NCBI GenBank assembly: GCA_020852055.1
Contig: JADZBP010000129.1
Location: 1-64,000 of the forward strand
Length of the DNA stretch: 64,000 bases
Direction: 5' to 3'
Source of the DNA: Candidatus Latescibacterota bacterium
GTDB lineage: Bacteria; Latescibacterota; UBA2968; UBA8231
How positions within the stretch are numbered: position 1 is the stretch's first letter; each line of letters starts with the position of its first letter. Position numbers and translations under genes: made by a program. Shown here in pieces: positions 35,066-43,773 of this stretch. The notes below the pieces were generated by a model. It ran no database searches, was not told the DNA's origin, and saw only the letters and a list, made by a program, of their open reading frames with translations.

Positions 35066-36583
35066 TTGCCGGTGAAACTGTCCAGCACCCACCTCGCCGC
35101 CGTCAGTCGCCGCCGGCGCATCTACGTCAACAACGACGTGGGCTACGGCCCACCCATGGGCCCGGAAGCGAGTGCCATCGAGCCCGCAGACTGGGTGTCG
35201 GCGCGCTTCAGCGCCTTCGCGCAGCCAGGGTCCCAGGTCGATGCCGTCGGGTGGTGCCTGGACGAGGGCAATATCGCCGCCTATGCCAGCGCGGTGCTGC
35301 CCGAACTGGCCTACCCGACCCTGCTTCGCTGGCGCCAGGCCGGCACCGACCTGGCCGAGGTGATCGTCGCGGAGAGCCACCGCCGCGGCCTCGAGGCCTT
35401 CTGGGAATATCGCCTGAACGGGGCCGACCGGGAAATCGATGTCTCCACCCCGGCGCGGCACCCGTTGAAGGACGAACATCCCGAATGGCTGCTTCCCGGC
35501 AGCTGGTGGAAACCGGGGTTGTGGAACTTTGCCGTGCCGGAGGTGCGGCAATACAAGCTGGCCATCCTGAGGGAGGTGGCCGAGCGGTACGACCTGGATG
35601 GCCTCAACCTGGACTTTGGCCGCCACCCGCCCTATCTACCCGCCGGGCACCAGTGGGAACACCGCGAGGCGCTGACCGACTTCGTCTGGCAGGTGCGGCA
35701 GATGCTCCAGGGGGTGGCCGAAACCCGCAGGCGGCCCTTCCTGCTCGCCGTGCGGGTGGCCGATACCGTGCCCGGTTGCCATTTCGACGGCATGGACATC
35801 GAGACCTGGGTGCAGCGGAACCTGATCGACCTGATCGTCATCGGCACCCGTTCCATCCAGGTCGATCTGGCCGGCTTCCGGCAGCTCGCGGCCGGCAGCC
35901 ACGTCAAACTCTATCCCTGCATCGACCAGCACCACTCCCCCGACGGGTACCACGCCGTCGCGGACCCCCGCTTTCTGCGCGGGGTGGCGGCCAACTGGTG
36001 GCACCAGGGGGCGGATGGCATCGCCGCCTTCAACTTCTGGAACGAACTGCCCGAGTTCCTGCCAGTGGGCGGCACACCGGGCCCGATGTGGGAAGGCCAG
36101 TCGGTCCACGCCCTGGCGTATACAGAGATGGGCGATCCCACCCGGCTGGCGGGCCTCGACAAACACTTCGTGGTGGCGCGCCGGTACGGCGGCGGCTTCT
36201 ACAACCGACTGGGTTATCGCTGGGACGACTACCTGAACCTGAACCATCAGGCCCCGCTGCCACTGGTGCTGGGCGCCGATCCCGCCTGGGTCGAGGTGTA
36301 CGTGGCCGACCCGGTGGAGGACCACGCCGCCCAGGTGGCAGGGCTGGAACTGCAATTGTTGCTCTCGGCCGCGATTGCCCCCGAACACCTGGAGGTCAAA
36401 TTCAACGGGGTCCGGCTCCAGCCCCCGGTGCAGACGGCGGCGTGGTTGAGTTATGGCCTCACCCCACGGCAACTAACCCCGGGGCGCAATCTGCTGGCGC
36501 TGAACTGGCTCGGTCCGGTCGGACCCGAGCCGGCCGTCTCGCTGGAAAAGGCCGAGGTACATGTGGCCTACCGCCGCGAGTAG
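35066..36583 (+). CDS. family-10-like glycosidase/TIM-barrel protein (probable TTG start)
   Basis: 'RRIYVNNDVGYGPPMGP', 'VAERYDLDGLNLDFGRHPPYLPAGHQ' (DGxxLDF GHL10-like motif); gggagg RBS before TTG at 35066. Confidence 0.7.
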   Translation: MPVKLSSTHLAAVSRRRRIYVNNDVGYGPPMGPEASAIEPADWVSARFSAFAQPGSQVDAVGWCLDEGNIAAYASAVLPELAYPTLLRWRQAGTDLAEVIVAESHRRGLEAFWEYRLNGADREIDVSTPARHPLKDEHPEWLLPGSWWKPGLWNFAVPEVRQYKLAILREVAERYDLDGLNLDFGRHPPYLPAGHQWEHREALTDFVWQVRQMLQGVAETRRRPFLLAVRVADTVPGCHFDGMDIETWVQRNLIDLIVIGTRSIQVDLAGFRQLAAGSHVKLYPCIDQHHSPDGYHAVADPRFLRGVAANWWHQGADGIAAFNFWNELPEFLPVGGTPGPMWEGQSVHALAYTEMGDPTRLAGLDKHFVVARRYGGGFYNRLGYRWDDYLNLNHQAPLPLVLGADPAWVEVYVADPVEDHAAQVAGLELQLLLSAAIAPEHLEVKFNGVRLQPPVQTAAWLSYGLTPRQLTPGRNLLALNWLGPVGPEPAVSLEKAEVHVAYRRE

Positions 36584-38249
36584 CAGGAACCATGACCGCT
36601 TCGATCGCGGCCCTGCCAACGCGGCTATCTTGATCCTCCTCCTCCTCTGCCTGTTGGCTGCCTGCAGCCCGACCCCTCCCTCCGGGCCGCCGGTGCAATT
36701 CACCGAGGTCACCGGCGAAGCCGGCATCGATTTTGTGCATTACAACGGCGCCCAGGGGGAGTACTACTACGTCGAGACCTTTGGTTCGGGGGCGGCCTTC
36801 TTCGACTACGACGGCGATGGCTGGCAGGACCTCTTCCTGGCCAACGGCTCTTTCCTCTCCGGCCAGCGGCCCGCCTCGCCGCCCACCAGCCACCTCTATC
36901 ACAACCAGCGGGACGGCACCTTTGGCGACGCGACCCGCGCCACCGCGATCGGCCACCAGGGCTACGCCATGGGCTGCGCTGCCGCCGACTACGACGAGGA
37001 CGGCGACCAAGATCTCTTTCTCTCCTGTTTCGGCCCCAATGCGATGTACCGCAACGACGGGGGGCGTTTCGCCGAGGTGGGCCGCCAGTTGGGGGTGGAC
37101 GATCCGCGCTGGGGGGTCAGCTCCGGTTTCCTCGACTACGACCTGGACGGCGACCTGGACCTCTTCGTGGTCAACTATGTGGACCCCTCCTTTGAACAGA
37201 ACCCGGTGTGTGTGCAACAGGGCATCCGCTCCTACTGCGAACCCACGGTCTACGAACCCACCCCCGACCTGCTCTACCGCAACGAGGGCGGCGGCCAGCG
37301 CTTCAGCGAGGTCAGCCAGCAGGCCGGCATCACCCTCAAAGGCCGGGGCCTGGGCGTGGTCTTCTTCGACTACGACCTGGACGGGGACACCGACATCTAC
37401 GTGACCAACGACGGCATGATGAATTTCCTCTACCAGAACCAGGGCGGCCACTTCAGCGAGAAGGGCCTGCAGGCCGGCGCCCGCTTCAACCGCGACGGCC
37501 AGGCCATGGCCGGCATGGGGGTGGACCTGGGCGACCTCGACAGCGACGGCAACCAGGATCTGGTGGTGGCCAACTTCTCCCGCGAGACCAACACCCTCTT
37601 CCACAACCTGGGCCAGGGCCGCTTCGAGGACCTGACCCCCCGCGCCGGCCTGGCCGAACCCTCGTACCTGCAACTGGGTTTCGGGGTCTGTTTCCTCGAC
37701 TATGACGGCGACATGGACCTGGACCTCTTCGTCGCCAACGGCCATGTGACCGATCGTATCGCCGACCTCGACCCTTCCCTCTCCTATGCCCAAACCAACC
37801 AGCTTTTTCGCCAGGAGGGGGACCTGCGTTTCACCGATATCTCCGCCGCGGCCGGAGCCAGCTTTGCGGTAAAAAACGTCGGCCGCGCCGCGGTGCAGGC
37901 CGACTACGACAACGACGGCGACCAGGACCTGCTGGTCACCACCGAAGGCGGCCCGGCCCGCCTGCTGCGCAATGAGGGGGGCAACCGCGCCCACTGGCTC
38001 TCGGTGGCGCTGGTGGGCAAGGCCCCGCGCGACGCCCTGGGGGCCCGGGTGACAGTGGAGGCTGGCGGGGTGCGCCAGGTGCGCGAGCGCCAGTCCGGCC
38101 GCAGCTACCTGGCCAGCCACGACCCGCGCCTGCACTTTGGCCTGGGGGAAAACACCCGCGCCCGGGTCGAGGTGCGCTGGCCCAGCGGCCAGGTGCAGCA
38201 GGTGGGCGAGGTGGCCGCTGACCAGTTCCTGACCCTGGAGGAGCCCTGA
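36561..38249 (+). CDS. FG-GAP/VCBS repeat lipoprotein with C-terminal ASPIC/UnbV-like domain
   Basis: Lipobox 'LLAACSP'; repeated 'FFDYDGDGWQDLFLANG', 'DYDEDGDQDLFLSCFG', 'DYDLDGDLDLFVVNY'; end 'ARVEVRWPSGQVQQVGEVAADQFLTLEEP'. Confidence 0.92.
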   Translation: MWPTAASSRNHDRFDRGPANAAILILLLLCLLAACSPTPPSGPPVQFTEVTGEAGIDFVHYNGAQGEYYYVETFGSGAAFFDYDGDGWQDLFLANGSFLSGQRPASPPTSHLYHNQRDGTFGDATRATAIGHQGYAMGCAAADYDEDGDQDLFLSCFGPNAMYRNDGGRFAEVGRQLGVDDPRWGVSSGFLDYDLDGDLDLFVVNYVDPSFEQNPVCVQQGIRSYCEPTVYEPTPDLLYRNEGGGQRFSEVSQQAGITLKGRGLGVVFFDYDLDGDTDIYVTNDGMMNFLYQNQGGHFSEKGLQAGARFNRDGQAMAGMGVDLGDLDSDGNQDLVVANFSRETNTLFHNLGQGRFEDLTPRAGLAEPSYLQLGFGVCFLDYDGDMDLDLFVANGHVTDRIADLDPSLSYAQTNQLFRQEGDLRFTDISAAAGASFAVKNVGRAAVQADYDNDGDQDLLVTTEGGPARLLRNEGGNRAHWLSVALVGKAPRDALGARVTVEAGGVRQVRERQSGRSYLASHDPRLHFGLGENTRARVEVRWPSGQVQQVGEVAADQFLTLEEP

Positions 38250-38250
38250 A

Positions 38251-39018
38251 ATGGACGCACTGGAACGATACACCGCCAAGGGCCACTTCGAGGTGGAGGG
38301 CTGGCTGTGGCCGGGGGCCGTCCAACTGCTCACCGCCCTGGCCGGGCTGCAGCGCGAGTTCGGGGTGCGGGGCGGGATGGGCGAGATCGGCGTCCATCAC
38401 GGCCGGCTCTTTATCTTGTTACATCTGCTCAGCGCCGGGGACGAACGCAGCGCCGCCTGGGACCTTTTCGAGGACCAGGATCAGAACGTCGACGCTTCGG
38501 GCCGGGGGGACTACGCGCGGCTGCAAGCCAACCTGAAAACCCACGGCTGCGACCTGGGGCGCATCGAGCTGATCAAGGCCAACTCCACGGCGCTGGACAG
38601 CGGGCAGGTGCGGGCGGTGCTGGGGGGCGGGGCGCGGCTCTTTTCGGTGGACGGGGGCCACACCGCGCCGCTGACCTACGGGGACCTGCAGACCGCCAGC
38701 GGCACCCTCGCCGAGGGGGGCATCCTCATCCTCGACGACTTCTACAACGAGCAGTGGCCCGAGGTTGCCGAGGGGGCCCTGCGTTTCCTGCTCGACCACC
38801 CGGAGACCCTCTTCCCGGTGGCCATCGGCGGCAACAAGGTCTGCTTCACCCACAGCGCCACCTGGGCCACCCGGTACCAGGAGGCCCTGTCCCGCTCGGG
38901 ACCGGGGGCGCACAAAGGCGCCGAACTCACCGGCAACCCCGTGCTGGTCTTCCGTTTTCCCCAGCACCGCGGCGGCCTGGGCCGCCTGCTGCGCCGGCTC
39001 TACCGTTTGGGCCGCTAG
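38251..39018 (+). CDS. class I SAM-dependent methyltransferase-like protein (Methyltransf_24 type)
   Basis: 'GMGEIGVHHGRLFILLHLLS', 'LFSVDGGHTAPLTYGDLQTASGTLAEGGILILDDFYNEQWPEV'. Confidence 0.75.
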   Translation: MDALERYTAKGHFEVEGWLWPGAVQLLTALAGLQREFGVRGGMGEIGVHHGRLFILLHLLSAGDERSAAWDLFEDQDQNVDASGRGDYARLQANLKTHGCDLGRIELIKANSTALDSGQVRAVLGGGARLFSVDGGHTAPLTYGDLQTASGTLAEGGILILDDFYNEQWPEVAEGALRFLLDHPETLFPVAIGGNKVCFTHSATWATRYQEALSRSGPGAHKGAELTGNPVLVFRFPQHRGGLGRLLRRLYRLGR

Positions 39019-40493
39019 GGACCGGTATCCCGCAGGATACGCAGCACCAGGTCGTGCTCGAAGGCCGGCACGCCCAAACGGATCATGCTGCCGCCCCGCA
39101 GATAATGCCAGGGCGAATAGAGCCCGGTGGCCGGCGAGTAGCAGGCCGTCCGGTACCAGCCCATGGGCAGATCGAACATCAGCTTGCCCTCGATGGGTTT
39201 GCCCGCCCCGATCTCTTCCACCTCCCGCCCGTCCGCCAGGTAGATGCAGTAGTCATTGCCCGGCACCCCCAGCACCACCTCGACGGTGTGGGCCGGCTGC
39301 TGCTTGAGGAAGCCCTCCAGCGGCCGGGCCGCCACCAGATCGATGGAGTGGATGAACTCGGACAGGTGCCCGATCCAGGCGCGGATATGGCGCTGGGACT
39401 CGGGGGTGCCGGCCTCGCGGCCTGGCACCAGCGAGAAGTCGATATAGTCGTAGTGCGCCCCGCACATCAGCGCCATCCACGCCCGCTTGCGGTGGATGGT
39501 CCAGCCCACCGGGTCGCGGTACTGGCTGGCGGCGTTGTCCTCGTCGAGGTTGAGCGGCTTGGGCAGCGGATAGGCGGCCAGGCAATAGTCGCGCAGCTCG
39601 CGCAGCTTGAGTTGCTTGCCCATGAAAGCGCCCAGGTCGTAGGTCTGCCCGCGCACCGCGGTGCTGGGCAGGGGGTGGATATTGACCACCTCGAAGGGCG
39701 AGCCGGCGGCAAAGGTCTCGTCGGCGGGCTGGAAGAAGGGCGCCCAGGTGAAGGCCTGCTGGCCGGCGATCAGATGCCTGGTCCCCCGCTCCTCCTCCAC
39801 CTGCCGCACCACGGCGGCCAGGGCCGCCTGCCACTGATCCACCTCGGCCGGGTCGGGGTTGTCCGGGTTGTCGGTGGGGGCGTTGCCGCCCGGTTCGTTG
39901 CAGATCTCGTAGAGGATATGGTCGTAGTGGCAGGTCTCCTCGACGATCTTGCGCACGTGAGCGCACTGATAGCCGAAGAGCCGGACGTGGCGCTGCGACA
40001 TGTACTCTGGCCAGTGCATCTGATCCAGCCCGTTGACATTGTTCTGGGGATTGAGCGGGTTGAGGGCCCAGATGTGCTCCCCGTAGGTGTTGCTCAGCAA
40101 TACGACCTCGACGATGATCCCGTATTCGGAACTCAGCGAGAGGAAGCGGTGCAGGCGCTCGAAGAACTCGGGGTTCCACTGCTCCAAATCGTACTTGGGT
40201 TCCCCGTCCAGGGCCTTGCCCGGCCCGGTGCGCAGGAAGGGGGCCACGTAGTCGGGGGTTTCCGGCTTGCAGGAGGAATAGGGGTTGGTGGCCGACTGCA
40301 GCTCGCGGAAGAGCATGAAGAGCCGGCTGAGGGTCTGCCGGCGCAGCGCGGCGTCGGCCAGGTACGGCTCGAAGCGGAAGGCCCGGTTCATCACCGCGCC
40401 GTAATGCTCGGTGGCGCAGACCAGCACCCGCGGCTTGCCGCGAAACTCGAAGAGCCGGGGATTCTTGGGATGGATACGAAGGGGGGGGGCCAT
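39015..40493 (-). CDS. glycoside hydrolase (beta/alpha)8-like protein (cellulase-like)
   Basis: 'HILYEICNEPGGNAP' catalytic E-x-x-NEP-like motif, 'VNIHPLPSTAVRG', 'LNLDEDNAASQYRDPVGWTIHRKRAWMALMCGAHYDYIDFS'. Confidence 0.7.
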   Translation of the reverse strand: MAPPLRIHPKNPRLFEFRGKPRVLVCATEHYGAVMNRAFRFEPYLADAALRRQTLSRLFMLFRELQSATNPYSSCKPETPDYVAPFLRTGPGKALDGEPKYDLEQWNPEFFERLHRFLSLSSEYGIIVEVVLLSNTYGEHIWALNPLNPQNNVNGLDQMHWPEYMSQRHVRLFGYQCAHVRKIVEETCHYDHILYEICNEPGGNAPTDNPDNPDPAEVDQWQAALAAVVRQVEEERGTRHLIAGQQAFTWAPFFQPADETFAAGSPFEVVNIHPLPSTAVRGQTYDLGAFMGKQLKLRELRDYCLAAYPLPKPLNLDEDNAASQYRDPVGWTIHRKRAWMALMCGAHYDYIDFSLVPGREAGTPESQRHIRAWIGHLSEFIHSIDLVAARPLEGFLKQQPAHTVEVVLGVPGNDYCIYLADGREVEEIGAGKPIEGKLMFDLPMGWYRTACYSPATGLYSPWHYLRGGSMIRLGVPAFEHDLVLRILRDTGP

Positions 40494-40503
40494 GGGCTTC
40501 GCC

Positions 40504-41136
40504 TTATTTGCCCGCGTATTTCACCGAACAGCCGTAGGGCGGGGTACTGGGCGCGGGTACGGGCTGGCCGGCCAGCAGGGCGTCGAGGGCCTGCCGCACG
40601 TAGTTCTTCGCTTTGGGGATCTCGTCCGGGTCGGCGCTGGGGATATCGTCGATGCCCCCGGCATAGACCAGCACCCCGCCGGGGTCGATCACGTACATAT
40701 GCGGCGTGGTTTTGGCCCCGTAGGCCCGGCCCACCCGGCCCTCGGGATCGGTCAGGTAGTGGGTGGCCCTGGACCGGTGCTCGGCGATCTGTTTTTTCAG
40801 CTCCTCCCCCTCGAAATGGCCTTGCTTGCCCGGCGCCGAGGAACAGACCGAGAGCCAGACCACCCCTTTGCCGGTGTACTCGGCCTGCAGGCCCTGCATA
40901 TTGCCGGCCCCGTAGTGTTTTTTGACAAAGGGGCAACCGAAGTTGACCCATTCGAGGACCACAAATTTCCCCTTGAACTCGGTCAGAGTGCGTTCCTTGC
41001 CCTCGGCGTCCTTGAGGCTGAACTCCGGCGCCGTTTTGCCCACCACCGCCTGCGGCACCGCCGCATCCTCGGCGGCACAACTGGCCACCAGGGTCAGGGA
41101 AAAGGCCAGGATCGACAACAGGTGGGGCCGTTTCAT
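40504..41136 (-). CDS. secreted thioredoxin-fold (redoxin/AhpC-TSA) protein
   Basis: Signal peptide; 'VVGKTAPEFSLKDAEGKERTLTEFKGKFVVLEWVNFGCPFVKKHY'. Confidence 0.88.
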   Translation of the reverse strand: MKRPHLLSILAFSLTLVASCAAEDAAVPQAVVGKTAPEFSLKDAEGKERTLTEFKGKFVVLEWVNFGCPFVKKHYGAGNMQGLQAEYTGKGVVWLSVCSSAPGKQGHFEGEELKKQIAEHRSRATHYLTDPEGRVGRAYGAKTTPHMYVIDPGGVLVYAGGIDDIPSADPDEIPKAKNYVRQALDALLAGQPVPAPSTPPYGCSVKYAGK

Positions 41137-41156
41137 CTCTTCCTCCTGAGCAGGGG

Positions 41157-43631
41157 TTATTTGCTGAGCACCATCTTGCGGGTCTGGGTCCAGCCCGGCC
41201 CGCTCAACCGGCACAGGTACACCCCGTTGGCCAGGGCGCCGGCATCGAAGGCCACCTGATGCAGGCCGGCTTGGTGCGGACCTCCGGCCAGCAGCGCCAC
41301 CCGTCGGCCCAGCAGGTCGAAGATCTCCAGGCGGATCGTTCCGGCCGCCGGCAGGGCAAAACGGATCAGGGTGGCGCCGTTGAAGGGATTCGGGTAGTTC
41401 TGCTCCAGCCGCAGGGCCGAGGGGACCACCTCCGGTTCCGCCGCCACGGCGGTGGGCCGGCCCAGCGACTCGATCCAGGCGCGGACCAACCCCGCCGCTT
41501 CCTGATCCACCCGGTTGCTGGCCAGGGGCGGCATGCGAAAACGGCCCAGGTCCAGCAGGCGCAGGTAGAGCACCGAGGAGTCCGGCGCGCCGGGCCGCAA
41601 CAGACTCGCGCCCCTAACCCCCAGATCCCCCGCCTCGGGCAGGGCGTCGAGCAGGCCGGTGGCCGCCAGAGGGGTAGCCTGCCGCAGATCCAGGCCCCCC
41701 CGCCCCGTGCCTTCGGGACGGTGGCAGTGGCTGCAGTTGGCGTCGAGATAGGAGCGGGCGCGCTGGCCCAGGTCCGGGTCAGCCGAGAGCGGTTCGCTCA
41801 GGCGCGGCCAGGCGGCCTGCACCGGGCCGATGTCCTCGGTGAAGAGCCCGAGGTGATTGAGGGTGCGCAACTGGTTATCCCGCGCCCGGCCGTAGTCGTA
41901 TTGCCCGTTGAGCTGGCCCGTGCGCACCCCCAGCACATGGCCGGCGGCCTCGGTGTGGCAGATCCCGCATTCGACCCGGCTGGGGAAATAGTATTCGTGT
42001 ACGTAGGACCCGCCCGGAACCGCCGGGTCGGTGATGGTGAAGGGTTGCGTGGTGCTGCCGGCCAGGAGGGTGGCGTCGGTGCCTTCGGGGTTCCACTGAT
42101 AACTGAACCCGTCCCATTCCTCCCCCTCATCCCGTTTGACCAGCAATCGGGTCTCGACGATACGCCGGCTCGCCGGCTCGCCCCGCTCCAGCTCGAGATA
42201 GAAGTTCTTGACCAGCACCGCGCCGGGTGGGAAACCCCAGTTGCCCTCCGCCGAGAAGGTGATCTGGCTGGTGCCGGGCAGGGCCAGGAACCGCGTCTTG
42301 TACGCCCCGTCCGACCACAGCGGCGAATTCACCCCGTAGGGGATCAGCCCCGGCGCCGGAGCCTGGGTCTGCAGGTCGCTGAATACCCCGCTCTCGGAGA
42401 GCCGTTCCGGGATTTGCCCGGCTGGTTGCGCGGGGCCGCGTTCCTCGAAGGTGTAGAGGCGCCCATCGATGCCCAGCACATAGAGCTCGCCGGCCTCGTC
42501 CTCTCCAAAGCTGGTGATGGGTGAGGGGCTCTGGGCGATGAGCCGCTGCTGGCTGACCTGGCCCTGGTCGTAGCGCAGACCCCAGATCTGCTGCGACACA
42601 TAGTCGCCGTACACGTAGACCCCGGCCAGCCCGGTCAGCCGGGTGCCGCGGTACACGTATCCCCCGCTGATGGACTTGCCTTCATTATGGCTGTATTCGA
42701 CTATGGGCAACTCGAGACCGGTGGTGTCGCAGTTGGCCGCCGGGTTGAAGCAGTGGAACCCTTCCATGCGGTTCCAGCCGTAGTTGCCGCCCCGCTCGAT
42801 CAGGTCCACCTCCTCCCACTTGTTCTGCCCCACGTCCCCGGCCCACAACTGCCCGGTGAGCCGGTCGAAGCTGAAGCGCCAGGGATTGCGCAGGCCCCAG
42901 GCCCAGATCTCCTCGCGCCAGCCCTCGGTGTTGCCGGCGAAGGGATTGTCGGCGGGAATGGCGTATTCCAGTTCACCCTGGGTGTGATCCACGTCGATAC
43001 GCAGGATATCCCCCAGCAGTTCGGTGCGTTTCTGGCCGTTGCGGTACTGGTCGTCGGCCCCGCCTCCGTCCCCCAGCCCGATGTAGAGATAGCCGTCCGG
43101 GCCAAAGGCGAGCTGGCCGCCGTTGTGGTTGCCCGCCGGCTGTTTCACCTCGAGCAGCACCCGCTCACTGGCCGGGTCGGCAGTATTGGGATCGGTCGAG
43201 ACGCGGAATTCCGCGAAGCGCGAGTAGAGATTGCCGTAGGTATAGTAGACGAAGAAGCGGCCGTTTTCGGCGTAGCGCGGATGGAAGGCCAAGCCGAGCA
43301 GGCCGGCCTCGTTGGGGCCGTCGTTGACCTTGCCCCGCAGATCGAGGAAAATCCGGTCCAGTCCATCCGCCAGCACGCGGATGGTGCCGGGCTGTTCCAC
43401 CACGAAGACCCGACCGCTGCCGTCCCCGGCGTGGGTCAGGTACACCGGCCGGGTGAAGCGCGAAGTGGCAAAGACCCGGCGCAGGTCCATCTCGGCCAGC
43501 GAGTACCCCGCGCTGCGGACGCGCAGGGAGGTAAGGGGCACCCGCGCCTCGAGGCCGTAGGGCGCCTGGCCACGGCCGAGGGTGGCGGTGGCCAGCAACA
43601 GGAGCAGGACACGGCAGAGCAGGCTCTTCAT
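41157..43631 (-). CDS. secreted PQQ-dependent sugar (sorbosone/glucose) dehydrogenase-like protein fused to a di-haem c domain and a T9SS-type sorting tail
   Basis: 'RVFVVEQPGTIRVLADG', 'NHNGGQLAFGPDGYLYIGLGDGGGADD', 'WRFSFDRLTGQLWAGDVGQNKWEEVDLI'; CGICH and CSHCH; 'RLEQNYPNPFNGATLIRFALPAAG'. Confidence 0.9.
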   Translation of the reverse strand: MKSLLCRVLLLLLATATLGRGQAPYGLEARVPLTSLRVRSAGYSLAEMDLRRVFATSRFTRPVYLTHAGDGSGRVFVVEQPGTIRVLADGLDRIFLDLRGKVNDGPNEAGLLGLAFHPRYAENGRFFVYYTYGNLYSRFAEFRVSTDPNTADPASERVLLEVKQPAGNHNGGQLAFGPDGYLYIGLGDGGGADDQYRNGQKRTELLGDILRIDVDHTQGELEYAIPADNPFAGNTEGWREEIWAWGLRNPWRFSFDRLTGQLWAGDVGQNKWEEVDLIERGGNYGWNRMEGFHCFNPAANCDTTGLELPIVEYSHNEGKSISGGYVYRGTRLTGLAGVYVYGDYVSQQIWGLRYDQGQVSQQRLIAQSPSPITSFGEDEAGELYVLGIDGRLYTFEERGPAQPAGQIPERLSESGVFSDLQTQAPAPGLIPYGVNSPLWSDGAYKTRFLALPGTSQITFSAEGNWGFPPGAVLVKNFYLELERGEPASRRIVETRLLVKRDEGEEWDGFSYQWNPEGTDATLLAGSTTQPFTITDPAVPGGSYVHEYYFPSRVECGICHTEAAGHVLGVRTGQLNGQYDYGRARDNQLRTLNHLGLFTEDIGPVQAAWPRLSEPLSADPDLGQRARSYLDANCSHCHRPEGTGRGGLDLRQATPLAATGLLDALPEAGDLGVRGASLLRPGAPDSSVLYLRLLDLGRFRMPPLASNRVDQEAAGLVRAWIESLGRPTAVAAEPEVVPSALRLEQNYPNPFNGATLIRFALPAAGTIRLEIFDLLGRRVALLAGGPHQAGLHQVAFDAGALANGVYLCRLSGPGWTQTRKMVLSK

Positions 43632-43773
43632 GGGGGGAAGCTACGGAGATTTTTGTGTAGATTCAAGATATGAGCCTATCCGAAGACCTGCTTTGCCGGC
43701 GAGCCCGAGCGAAAGCAGCGCAGCCCAAATGGTGTTTTCGGCTAGGCTCTATATCCCCCTCAGGAGGTGCCCT

